Part shown: piece after piece, positions 1-8,600 of the stretch
How positions within the stretch are numbered: the stretch's first letter is position 1
Layout: every line of letters begins with the position of its first letter
NCBI GenBank assembly: GCA_900323505.1
Contig: OOIN01000006.1
Coordinates: forward strand, 1-64,000
DNA length: 64,000 nt
Direction: 5' to 3'
From: Ustilago trichophora
Taxonomy: Eukaryota > Basidiomycota > Ustilaginomycetes > Ustilaginales > Ustilaginaceae
Translations under genes and position numbers: made by a program
Notes under the pieces: model-generated
Database searches by the model: none
Seen by the model: only the letters and a program-made list of their open reading frames with translations
What the model was told of the DNA's origin: nothing

Positions 1-182
1 CTAACCCACCCTAACCCTAACCCTAACCCTAACCCTAACCCTAACCCTAACCCTAACCCTAACCCTAACCCTAACCCTAACCCTAACCCTAACCCTAACC
101 CTAACCCTAACCCTAACCCTAACCCTAACCCTAACCCTAACCCTAACCCTAACCCTAACCCTAACCCTAACCCTAACCCTAA
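1..182. repeat. Telomere, (CCCTAA)n
   Basis: Perfect tandem CCCTAA hexamers start within the first dozen bases (a slightly irregular CTAACCCACC lead) and end at CCCTAACTCTCC. This is the C-rich strand of a TTAGGG telomere read from the chromosome end inward, so base 1 is at or near the physical left end. TTAGGG is the usual telomere repeat of smuts and many other fungi. Confidence 0.98.
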
Positions 183-183
183 C

Positions 184-763
184 TCTCCATGTATTGTGTG
201 CATTGTGTGTCCACATTGATTGAAATGAGACTATTCGATACAATTTGTACTGATCTGTAATTGGTACAGTGCCGCATTCCGCATTCCAATTTGGCAAAAA
301 CAAAGCCGCAGACACAAAGCCGTGAAAATCAACATCAATTGAACCCGTCAGGGTTTGAAAGAAGACTTTACTAGCTCTGTGACGGGGGATTACCATTGTT
401 GAAAACAATGGGACACCGAAGGGGATCGAACCCCGACTTCCCCCACGCCGGAGGGACCCTGCTCCAAAAATTGGTTCTCAATACTCCGAAGAGATCAGCC
501 ACTGAGCGAACGCGTCTTTGTTGGTCACTCAAGTCTGCCAAAGCTAGATCTATGGTAGAGTCCTCATCGGCAACCCAGCTGACACCGACTTCAATCACAA
601 TCAATTTCCAAGATCGCAGAAAAAAATATTTCAACACACACGCATGCAACAATGAAGGCCTCAAAAATCAATGGTAATTCACACCGGCTGCATTGATCAC
701 TGACCGCACAAAAATTTTCACTCCGCACAAAGGGAACAGCTACTGCGGCAATTTCAAAGCAGA
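184..763. other. Telomere-adjacent non-coding spacer
   Basis: About 580 bases between the telomere and the first gene's stop codon. No supported coding region. It holds a perfect inverted repeat (CCATTGTT, loop GAA, AACAATGG; 393-411) next to a Pol III B-box-like word (GGTTCGATCC on the minus strand, near 424-433). A complete tRNA cannot be folded because no 5' acceptor strand matches the putative 3' end. Confidence 0.6.
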
Positions 764-3502
764 CTACTGAGCTTGCGTGAGCACTTCATACCCACCTGAA
801 AGCTGCACCAGTCCAAGGTATGGACCCTGGCTGCCGAGAGGAATCACCTGGCATGACCAAGACCGACGCAACAGCTGCAAGTGAGCAATCCGCACATCAA
901 ATGCTCCTGCAACTCCATGCAGCAGCACAACCTCCTCTTCACGGCTGAGCTCCGCATCCCGCTCAGCCAACTTCTCTAGGCATGCTTCTGCTGCTGGTCT
1001 GCTCCGTGTACCAAGATGATACTCCACTGCCTGTGTATTTTCCCGCAACCAATCCACTGCCTTGGCTCTGATCTCCTGCGGCCCTGGTGCCTCACGTCTG
1101 TGCTCCAAATGCAGAGCCAAGCACTCCAACATTGATTCCCGCATGGACGCAAACTCATTTGTGCGGCAGAGACCATTGAGATCCTGCCGTTGGCTGAGCT
1201 TCCGCATGGCAAAGTCTTCCTGCTCAATCCCTGCAAAAATGAGCTGGGCAGGATCCACCACCAGAGCACGCAGATCCACTCCCAGCTGCTGCCGTGATGC
1301 AAGCAGAGCAAGGTGGGTTCGGAATTTCTGCGCGGAAAGAGTGGCCCGGCAATCAGTGCACCGAATGCGGAATTGATTGGCTCCTCCGCACAGAGCATAT
1401 GTGCCCACTTTGTGGCAGCCCCGGCACCGCAAATGAGCTTGCACATGTGAAAACAGATGCTTTGTGCTTGCCGGTGTGCTGAACCGCTCCAGCTCATCTG
1501 CAAGATCTAGAGCAGCCTGGTTGGTCTCCCACCACGCCATGTGACTGTCAAGTGCAGTTGGTCTACGTCCAGGATGCCAGCCCATTGCATTGTACAGGTC
1601 AATGACAGCCTGCCGCTGCACTCCGCTTGACTGCTTGGAATGATTGCCTCGGAAGATTTGCTTGTATTCCGCAATGGCCAGCAGTGCATCCAGATCTGCA
1701 AACATGTCCGCCTTGCATATCGTGTGCGTGAGCAGCTGCTGATCTCCTGCTGCCTCAGAGAAGAGGTATCGGTGATCCAAGTACTGGCTGGCCTCAGCTG
1801 CCGCTCTTGCCTGTTGCATCGTGGCTGCCTGCACTGTGACCTCCAGCCGCACTCCACTGCCCAGCTCCGGTGCTGTGCCAATGATGCGTTGTTTCCAGCT
1901 CTCCAGTGTGCTGATGCGGTCCTTGACGGTCTTGACGGTCATCGGCACTCCTGCTTGGCCTGCACCGGCTGCACCGGCTTTGAGCAGATGCGTCAATTTG
2001 GGATATCCTTTGAAGTGCGTAATCCCATCTGTCCGGCTGCTCCACTTCAATTCCACGCTTCCAAATCCTCTCCCCACCCGTAATGCCATCGGATATTGTT
2101 TGTACTTGCCCTTTTTGCTCTTGGGGGCAATCAGTGTGACACGTCCTGTATCAATCGTGCAGCCAATATCAAAGACATTGCTTTCCCGCATCGGATGCTC
2201 ACTCAGCATAGCTGGGTCAAGGAACCGGTCCACTGGCACCTTGATGCCGTATGCTCCCATGTGCACATTCTGGCAACCAATGTCTTGCAGCGCCTCCACC
2301 ACAATTCCGACATCCAAGCGCAGCTCACCAAGTGTGAGTGCTGTGGCATATTCCGATGGAATGAGAATTGCCTTCTGCGGTGCTTGACACAGCCGCTGGA
2401 TGAGCGGCAACTTGAATTGCAGTTCAAACCGGAAAAGCACCTTGAGCTCCGCAAAATAAACCCAGCTGTTGAATGAAGCCAAGTCTTTGAAATCAGGCGC
2501 GTGGCTGATCAGTGACAGGTAGCAGCCGGCCGGAAAAATCTTGAGGATATCGGCAGGAGAAATTGTCACCGCAAATGAATCCACATCGGTGTCAACTCCC
2601 ACATTCCAATCGGTGATCGGAGACAGGCCAGGGATCGGAGGCAGCATGGGAGGCTCCTTGGCGGCATGTGAGTTGAGCAGCAGATTGGGCACTGGTCCGG
2701 TTGTGGAGTCCATACTTGGCAGCAGTACAACAATGCCATCCTCAGGCATGTCAGGTACATCAAGCTCTAGCTGCTGAGGCTGAGGAGCATGTACCTCCTG
2801 TAGCGGCAGCCGTGGCAATGTCTCCCCAGTGTCCTCCTCCTGTTCCGATGTCTCTGCCTCCAATCCTGCCTCCGATCCTTCCTGCAAATTGTCCTCCTCT
2901 GCCGCTGGGAGATCGAGACTTGGAATTGGAAATGGATCCAGCACTTCACCAGAGGACGCGTCTTCCTGGAAATTATTGTGGAAATTATTGTGCATTTCCA
3001 CATCTTCTGCCGCTGGCTCTTGCGTAGCTGCTGCTGCTGCTGCTGCTGTCTCTGCATCGGCTTCAGCAAAGACAAAGTCCAAATTGTCGTCCACCAGGGC
3101 AAGTGGGGAATCCTCTCGGTTTGAGTCCAAGTCTGATGTCGGTGCAAGTGCTTGTTCATCCATGAGAAGAGCGGGATCCACCAGCTGCAGGAATGGATCA
3201 TCTTGCTCAACTGCCAGTGCCGCAGGAGCTGACTCTGCTTGCGTGACTGCAGAAGCAGCTGGCTGTGTTGTTGGAGCCGGTGGTGCAGGCTGTGAAGCAG
3301 CACCGTGACACTTGCGGATCCCTTGATGCTTCCGCAATGCTGCAGCATTCAGCACAAGCTGACCACAAGCACACGCAACAAGACCCACTCCAGCAGCAGC
3401 CTCTTGTGTGACAAACACTCCGCTGTGTGCTTTGCGGAAATGATTTGTGATATTGCTTGCTGCGTAGGCAAAGGAGCAGACAGGGCACGTAACCTTGGAC
3501 AT
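764..3502 (-). CDS. Subtelomeric OrsD-type zinc-finger protein (telomere-linked, lacks helicase)
   Basis: A 912-residue protein when started at the Met 20 codons into the frame (MSKVTCPVC); the frame is open to 3559. The N-terminus has two zinc-finger-like motifs. One is CPVC followed by H-x4-H, the pattern of the OrsD/DUF3505 finger; the other is CACG followed by H-x6-H-like residues. A long acidic Ala/Gln/Glu-rich linker follows, then a mid domain, then a second zinc site (CRGC...CTDC) near residue 740. The gene reads toward the telomere and stops about 580 bases short of it. In many fungi OrsD-type regions precede the RecQ-type helicase of telomere-linked helicase genes (family knowledge). 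No Walker A or DEAH motif is visible here, so this may be the N-terminal part of such a gene. Function unknown; the family call is moderate. Confidence 0.7.
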   Translation of the reverse strand: MSKVTCPVCSFAYAASNITNHFRKAHSGVFVTQEAAAGVGLVACACGQLVLNAAALRKHQGIRKCHGAASQPAPPAPTTQPAASAVTQAESAPAALAVEQDDPFLQLVDPALLMDEQALAPTSDLDSNREDSPLALVDDNLDFVFAEADAETAAAAAAATQEPAAEDVEMHNNFHNNFQEDASSGEVLDPFPIPSLDLPAAEEDNLQEGSEAGLEAETSEQEEDTGETLPRLPLQEVHAPQPQQLELDVPDMPEDGIVVLLPSMDSTTGPVPNLLLNSHAAKEPPMLPPIPGLSPITDWNVGVDTDVDSFAVTISPADILKIFPAGCYLSLISHAPDFKDLASFNSWVYFAELKVLFRFELQFKLPLIQRLCQAPQKAILIPSEYATALTLGELRLDVGIVVEALQDIGCQNVHMGAYGIKVPVDRFLDPAMLSEHPMRESNVFDIGCTIDTGRVTLIAPKSKKGKYKQYPMALRVGRGFGSVELKWSSRTDGITHFKGYPKLTHLLKAGAAGAGQAGVPMTVKTVKDRISTLESWKQRIIGTAPELGSGVRLEVTVQAATMQQARAAAEASQYLDHRYLFSEAAGDQQLLTHTICKADMFADLDALLAIAEYKQIFRGNHSKQSSGVQRQAVIDLYNAMGWHPGRRPTALDSHMAWWETNQAALDLADELERFSTPASTKHLFSHVQAHLRCRGCHKVGTYALCGGANQFRIRCTDCRATLSAQKFRTHLALLASRQQLGVDLRALVVDPAQLIFAGIEQEDFAMRKLSQRQDLNGLCRTNEFASMRESMLECLALHLEHRREAPGPQEIRAKAVDWLRENTQAVEYHLGTRSRPAAEACLEKLAERDAELSREEEVVLLHGVAGAFDVRIAHLQLLRRSWSCQVIPLGSQGPYLGLVQLSGGYEVLTQAQ

Positions 3503-3562
3503 TGTATCAGATTTGTATCGGTGATGATGGTGATCTGAAGGAGCGCCAAGCAAGTGCACAAC

Positions 3563-3945
3563 GGTAGTGGACCGTCTTGACTTTGTAGTGGACCGTCTTG
3601 ACTTTGTAGTGGACCGTCTTCACTTTTTATTGGAGTGCCTACAATTTGAAGCGGACTGTTTTGGATTTGTAGTGGACCGTCTTGGAATTGTCGTGGACCA
3701 TCTTGGAATTGTAGTGGACCGTCTTCACTTTGAAATGGACCGTCTTGGATTTGTAGTGGACCGCCTTCACTTTGAAATGGACCGTCTTGGATTTGTAGTG
3801 GACCGTCTTGGATTTGTATTGGACCGTCTTGGATTTGTAGTGGACCGTCTTCACTTTGAAATGGACCGTCTTCACTTTGAATTGGACCGTCTTGGATTTG
3901 TATTGGACCGTCTTGGATTTGTATTGGACCATCTTGAAATTTCAC
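3563..3945. repeat. 21-bp minisatellite array A
   Basis: About 18 diverged copies of a 21-base unit of the type GTAGTGGACCGTCTTGGATTT. Unit variants differ mainly in the second half (GGATTT, CACTTTGAAA, GGAATT). The array begins only about 60 bases upstream of the start codon of the minus-strand zinc-finger gene. The period is a multiple of three and the unit lacks stops, so several frames on both strands are open. I do not annotate those frames as genes. Confidence 0.95.
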
Positions 3946-3992
3946 AGGCAGACGCGTCTCCTCTGGAACACCCCATCCACTGACGGCCTTGG

Positions 3993-4004
3993 AACCCTAA
4001 CCCT
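3993..4004. repeat. Interstitial telomeric repeat at duplication junction
   Basis: Two exact hexamers, AACCCTAACCCT, in the same orientation as the terminal telomere. They sit exactly between the tail of array A (…GGCCTTGGAACCCT) and the head of array B (TTTATTGGACTGCC…). In the second copy of the tail (4451-4460) GGAACCCT is followed by unrelated GGCCAAAA, so the telomeric bases are specific to the junction. Confidence 0.85.
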
Positions 4005-4410
4005 TTATTGGACTGCCTACAATTTGAAGCGGACTGTTTTGGATTTGTAGTGGACCGTCTTCACTTTGAAATGGATCGTCTTGGAATTGTAGTGGACCGT
4101 CTTCACTTTGAAATGGACCGTCTTGGATTTGTAGTGGGCCGCCTTCACTTTGAAATGGACCGTCTTGGATTTGTAGTGGACCGTCTTCACTTTGAAATGG
4201 ATCGTCTTGGAATTGTAGTGGACCGTCTTCACTTTGAAATGGACCGTCTTGGATTTGTAGTGGGCCGCCTTCACTTTGAAATGGACCGTCTTGGATTTGT
4301 AGTGGACCGTCTTCACTTTGAAATGGACCGTCTTGGATTTGTACTGGACCGTCTTGGATTTGTATTGGACCGTCTTGGATTTGTATTGGACCGTCTCAAA
4401 ATTTCACAGG
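4005..4410. repeat. 21-bp minisatellite array B (duplicate of array A)
   Basis: About 19 units of the same 21-base family. The opening bases TTTATTGGACTGCCTACAAT match 3626 onward in array A. Inside it a 126-base higher-order block of six units is repeated twice almost without change (roughly 4047-4298). It ends in the same 55-base tail as array A (ACAGGCAGGCGCGTCTCCTC onward), so arrays A and B are a direct duplication with separate internal expansion. Confidence 0.93.
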
Positions 4411-4460
4411 CAGGCGCGTCTCCTCTGGAACACCCCATCCACTGACGGCCTTGGAACCCT

Positions 4461-5422
4461 GGCCAAAACGGAGGGCACGGTCGTGTCTGGGGAAGCAGGA
4501 CGGTTTGATCAAACGTGCGTACAGACAAATTTGAGTAGGATGCAACAAAGTTGATGGTGTCTGGATGAAAAACAGTGGAACTCGGGTCACACGCATGTTC
4601 TCGGAACTGTGTTATTTTCCTTAAAATAAAATCAAATAGGATAGGTCCAATTTAGGGAAGTGTGGCTGGACGGGCGCACCCGCAGGTGTAATTTAGATTT
4701 TCTCGTCGCGTCTCCCTTTCGAATCTACATCGATCATCGAGCCACACCTAAAGCTTTATCGAATTGCTTCATCAAAGCTGCACTAACCGAAAGAATGGAT
4801 CAGACTTGATCGTTCCTGACAGCAAAATCTTCGGTACACAATGCAGCCACATCGATCTGCAGGTACACGTGCAACGCCATCGTAAGGGTGTCTCTAGTGC
4901 ATGCTCGGAGGGAGACCTTCCGCTTCCGTTGGCGGAGCTGCGGTACTAGTGTGAGAATATATAAGCAAATCAAACTCATGCACATCTTCGAGTTGTACTA
5001 ATTGAGGTCAACGGAGATACGGTTTCATCATCTTCTCCAGACAGCCTTTTCTAGAGCGAGTCAGAGTCGAGGCTAACATGAGGCGGTCAGCTGGTAAAGA
5101 CAGCCTCCTGACTTGTCTGTCGTTCGCTCGCAGCTTATGTCTCCTCCAATCAAGGTGGCCAGTGAGCGCAATCATGCCATTCTCTGTCGTGTTTGGATGT
5201 TGGCCCACTCGCCGAGGAGCTAAGTCCGTGCTTGTCAACTTGCAATGAATTGCAGTCTGGGCAATGAGTGAACAATAGATCAGGCACATACGAGCAAGAG
5301 CATGACTCGAGTTGTGCTTGGGCGAAGGCACTGTGCCCAGTCAAGGAACACGAATCGAGGGTGATCCTGACGCTTGACTTGTTCTTCGCGCTACCACCCT
5401 CTTCATCAAATGCTGATCCTAT
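4461..5422. other. Gene-poor subtelomeric spacer
   Basis: About 960 bases with only short frames on either strand. It contains an AT-rich patch at 4610-4640 and a TATA-like word ATATATAAG at 4957-4965. The first ATG after it (4978) opens a frame of only seven codons. I see no domain or repeat that identifies an origin. Confidence 0.5.
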
Positions 5423-5737
5423 ATGAACAACACTCTGTCGTTCATCCTTAGCCCCCATATCCAAGCCTTCACGCATATGACTATCGACATCTTATACTAC
5501 GAAGAACCAACAGGGGTCATCTTTCACCACACTGCAATTCACACTGGCGAAGTTGTGCGTATAGTTGACTTCGACGGCCACAGGTGGATCTCGGACGCAA
5601 GCGACATTGTTGACTACTCAGATCAGTCTAAAGACAGCTACCCGACAACGGTACCCGTTTATCTTTTGTCAACTGGAGCTCAACACGGCCGTGTCCACAT
5701 TGACGCAACAGGAGACTTGAGTTACCATGTTGGGTAA
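5423..5737 (+). CDS. Hypothetical protein or gene remnant upstream of the secreted protein
   Basis: A 104-codon frame, or 86 codons from the second Met (MTIDILYYEE). A stop lies three codons before the first ATG, so it cannot extend 5' without an intron. The peptide is acidic with no cysteines and no signal peptide. Its end overlaps the next start by 11 bases (ATGTTGGGTAA). It could be a last exon, a decayed gene or chance. The balanced amino-acid composition argues mildly for past coding. Not recognised. Confidence 0.3.
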   Translation: MNNTLSFILSPHIQAFTHMTIDILYYEEPTGVIFHHTAIHTGEVVRIVDFDGHRWISDASDIVDYSDQSKDSYPTTVPVYLLSTGAQHGRVHIDATGDLSYHVG

Positions 5738-6587
5738 TTCAATTGCCTACCTTGCCGTTGTGTGGCTGGCTTTGTCCATGTGCACGGCGGCAGTTGATAT
5801 CAGGTTGATGCATGGCACAACGTGCAGCAGTTACGCCTACTATCAGTGCCGCAACTGGGAGATCAATCGATGCTGTCGTGCTCCGGGCACCGCAGCCACC
5901 AATTACCAATCAAGAGCCTTTGGAAGTGCTGAATTCTCGAACCACGCCTACACCGACCTGTTGGCCATTTATCGATCCAACGGCGGTCGATCTTGCGGAA
6001 TTGCGGTGGCCACACGCGGAGGTACTACGGGAACACAGTGCCTTACCAACAGAGCTGCTTCGAAGCGCGGGGCCAACTACTCAAACTGTGGCAACATCTG
6101 TCAGGGCGTGGGCGGGCTCACGAACGCTTCAGGATTTTATGCTGGGCCCTTGAGCTCAGAGTGCAAGTGCTGTGTGAACAGCATCGGCGCTAGCTGCGCT
6201 GAGCTGTGCCACGAGCAATCCGCAGGCACCTCAGGGGTCACGTATAGCTGCGTCAATCTATTCTCCCGCAAAAGGTCCACAATCCCAATCACCCTCAATG
6301 GCTTGCCCGAGGATGGCGAATACACCAACCAGGTCAGCGGAGGCGTGGACAAGTGGTTCAGTGTGCAGGCTGACCCTGTCTGCAGCGGCGAGAGCGTGGC
6401 GCCTGAGGTTGTGGTAGGCAAGACAACCTTGCGTTATGACGGTTCGGATGCAGCTAAAGCTGTGGTCGAACTGGTGGAAGAGTACCAGGGCGATTCCTCG
6501 GAGATGAAGCGGGACCTATCGACGCAAACACTTCATGCGGCGGTCATGGCGATCCCAGGTGTGGATTTACTCATCGTTTCCAATTAG
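5727..6587 (+). CDS. Secreted cysteine-rich protein, candidate effector
   Basis: 286 residues. Residues 1-22 form a hydrophobic signal peptide ending in a CTAA-like cleavage site. The mature part has 15 cysteines, including CC at 51-52 and a CKCC cluster near residue 146, all but one in the first two thirds. That arrangement suggests a disulfide-bonded extracellular domain. The C-terminal third has one cysteine and ends in a hydrophobic stretch (VDLLIVSN). No enzyme motif is seen. Small secreted Cys-rich proteins near telomeres are common candidate effectors in plant-associated smuts (general knowledge); a wall or surface protein is equally possible. No conserved family recognised with certainty. 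Confidence 0.75.
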   Translation: MLGNSIAYLAVVWLALSMCTAAVDIRLMHGTTCSSYAYYQCRNWEINRCCRAPGTAATNYQSRAFGSAEFSNHAYTDLLAIYRSNGGRSCGIAVATRGGTTGTQCLTNRAASKRGANYSNCGNICQGVGGLTNASGFYAGPLSSECKCCVNSIGASCAELCHEQSAGTSGVTYSCVNLFSRKRSTIPITLNGLPEDGEYTNQVSGGVDKWFSVQADPVCSGESVAPEVVVGKTTLRYDGSDAAKAVVELVEEYQGDSSEMKRDLSTQTLHAAVMAIPGVDLLIVSN

Positions 6588-6754
6588 CCCAGCCTCACGT
6601 TGGCCAGGTGCGTTTCGCCCATGCTCAACAAAGGTCTTGTAAGTAGTAGACCACTTGTCATGTCCGTTCTTCTCTGTGTGTCCCTTTGAAATCAACATGT
6701 AGCATTCATATCGTGCTCGAACAGGACATGCTATGGCGATGCAATCAAGCGTCT

Positions 6755-8248
6755 TCACTGCGCCCATCCCATCCCCTCACTAATCTTCATAGCCAGCGCT
6801 CTCTTCATGAACTGTTCCCTGGCTAACATCCTAGTCTGCTTCAAGAACCGGTCTAGATCAATCCTTTCCGCGTTGAGCGCTCTACCCAAATGATACAATG
6901 TGTCCTCAATGGCGTTATCCTCGGCGACCAAGTCTACCAGCTGGTTACCAACAATACTAGTCGCCAACACCATGCTGTCCGGATCTGGATCTTCTCTCGC
7001 CTGCAGATTGAGGACGCTCTCCGTAATCTCGTTGACCGAAGAGGCAAGACGGTCGCCTGTGGTCTGACAGACATCGCGGACGGCTTTGAGGCGCGACATT
7101 TCATCCTCGATGGCGGGGAGGCCGCGGTCGAGGTCGCTAGAAAGCACTTCGAGACGCGCGTTCGACGCTTGGAGGGTGGAGGCGAGGGTAGAGAGGCGTG
7201 AGTCGATTTTGGTGAAGAGCCGATCGTGCAGGGCGAGTAGCTCGGGATTGATCGGGCGAGGTGGTGGAGGTGCTGCCGTGCCAGCAGGATGAGAGAGAGG
7301 CGTTGGGTGTGGGGAAGAAGAGTCAAGACCGCTAGTGGTGGAAGCATCATCCTCGTCGAGCAAGTTGATTCCTTTGGGTTTGGGCGGCGCGGCGACGGGA
7401 GGTTGGGGCGAGTCCCGGTAACCATTGGCAGCCGGCGTCGGTGCTGGACCGGCGAGATGGGTGTGGGACATTGAGTTTCGCGGACTGTAAGCGTAAATCG
7501 CGCCTTCTGGGCCCAACGAAGAGGAAGGCTTTGGTGGACGATGAGGTGCTTGCGATGGATCTTGGGAGCCAGATGGACGAGTTGCTGGCGGTGGTGGCTT
7601 TTGGCGTGGATCGTGCGTACTTGGACTGTGGAAAGATGGCCCCGCTGCGATCTGGGGCGATCGTGGCGACGCTGAAAGTGGCGGGGGTCCAGGTCTCTGA
7701 GCAAATGCGTTTGAAGATGAAACTTGCTGCGGTGTTGAAGGCTGAGAGCGGTGCTGTGGAGTCGCAGCAGTAGCATAGACCGGAGTCGGCTTGGGTTTGG
7801 CGTATACCGGCGGCTCACGGCCAAACATTTGCTGGCAGTCATGAATCAGATCGAGCAAGTTGCATGCCTCGGGCTTACTCCGCCACCTTGCGAGGTATTC
7901 ACCACCAATCTCTCCGCTAGGATCCACATTGGGCCCCTTGCGAATGGCCATGTCCGGTGTAGGCGCTACAAAGGCCATGGGCGGCTCTCGAGGGTAGTGT
8001 TGTGGGATCCAGTAGGCTACAGGAATGTTGTAGGTGGTATTCCGAAACTCGACCGGGATGGTGCCATCCAGGGTGAGGAGGAGCTGTGTTCGACCATCAT
8101 TGAAGGTGAAAACTTCGGTCTTGGGTGAGAGGGATGAGACGGCGATCAGAGCTCGATCCACATCGGCAAAGACGCGGTCGCGGTCGGCGTAAGGACCGAG
8201 CACGCTGCGGAGCCATCTTTGCACCACAGCATGGTTCATGGTGGCCAC
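6755..8248 (-). CDS. VPS23: ESCRT-I subunit Vps23/Tsg101
   Basis: 497 residues. Residues 1-150 are a UEV domain (inactive E2-like ubiquitin-binding fold), with signature stretches FTFNDGRTQLLLTLDG, IPVAYWIPQHYP, PPMAFV and NVDPSGEI. A Pro/Ser-rich linker follows (150-330), then a predicted coiled coil (about 335-410) and a C-terminal steadiness box ending KRALAMKISEGMGWAQ. Vps23 binds ubiquitinated cargo at endosomes and with Vps28/Vps37 passes it to ESCRT-II/III for multivesicular-body sorting. Length and domain order match the family, and the first Met fits the UEV start. It is divergent to the next gene with a gap of about 350 bases. Confidence 0.95.
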   Translation of the reverse strand: MATMNHAVVQRWLRSVLGPYADRDRVFADVDRALIAVSSLSPKTEVFTFNDGRTQLLLTLDGTIPVEFRNTTYNIPVAYWIPQHYPREPPMAFVAPTPDMAIRKGPNVDPSGEIGGEYLARWRSKPEACNLLDLIHDCQQMFGREPPVYAKPKPTPVYATAATPQHRSQPSTPQQVSSSNAFAQRPGPPPLSASPRSPQIAAGPSFHSPSTHDPRQKPPPPATRPSGSQDPSQAPHRPPKPSSSLGPEGAIYAYSPRNSMSHTHLAGPAPTPAANGYRDSPQPPVAAPPKPKGINLLDEDDASTTSGLDSSSPHPTPLSHPAGTAAPPPPRPINPELLALHDRLFTKIDSRLSTLASTLQASNARLEVLSSDLDRGLPAIEDEMSRLKAVRDVCQTTGDRLASSVNEITESVLNLQAREDPDPDSMVLATSIVGNQLVDLVAEDNAIEDTLYHLGRALNAERIDLDRFLKQTRMLAREQFMKRALAMKISEGMGWAQ

Positions 8249-8600
8249 GTCTGCCGATGAGGCCGATAGCTCGACGAATCAATGGGAAGCCGAGTGTATG
8301 TGAAGGTGGAAGGACGAGCGGATGCCATGCGTTGGTCTCGGCAAGTGATTGCACGAATGCTGGTCCGTTCGCCTTTCACATGCGCCGATGTCTTGGCAGA
8401 TCGGGGATTTCAACAACAGCGATCCGAGATTTCAATTAAAATCGACGGCTGAGGTGATCCGTCCAAGAAGAAAGAGCTTGACCACTTTCTCCACCTCGGA
8501 CTTTTTTCTGGTTCTCCTTTCTACTTCTTCTCCGTCTGCAGGCGCTCCCTCTATCCAAGGCCAATATCGCTTGCATTCCCAGTGCTCAAAGGCTGCAACG

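Noticed and set aside
1..408. Minus-strand frame of RV repeats through the telomere
   Set aside because: Arises from reading TTAGGG repeats; no biological support.
396..520. Minus-strand tRNA ending near 405
   Set aside because: The T-loop word is good, but the second half of the T stem is mismatched. No GACACC-type 5' acceptor strand or anticodon stem is found in the next 100 bases.
3567..4445. Heptad-repeat proteins of 138 and 145 residues (and minus-strand counterparts) from the minisatellite
   Set aside because: Frames are open on both strands simply because the 21-base unit has no stops. No promoter, signal or non-repeat domain supports translation.
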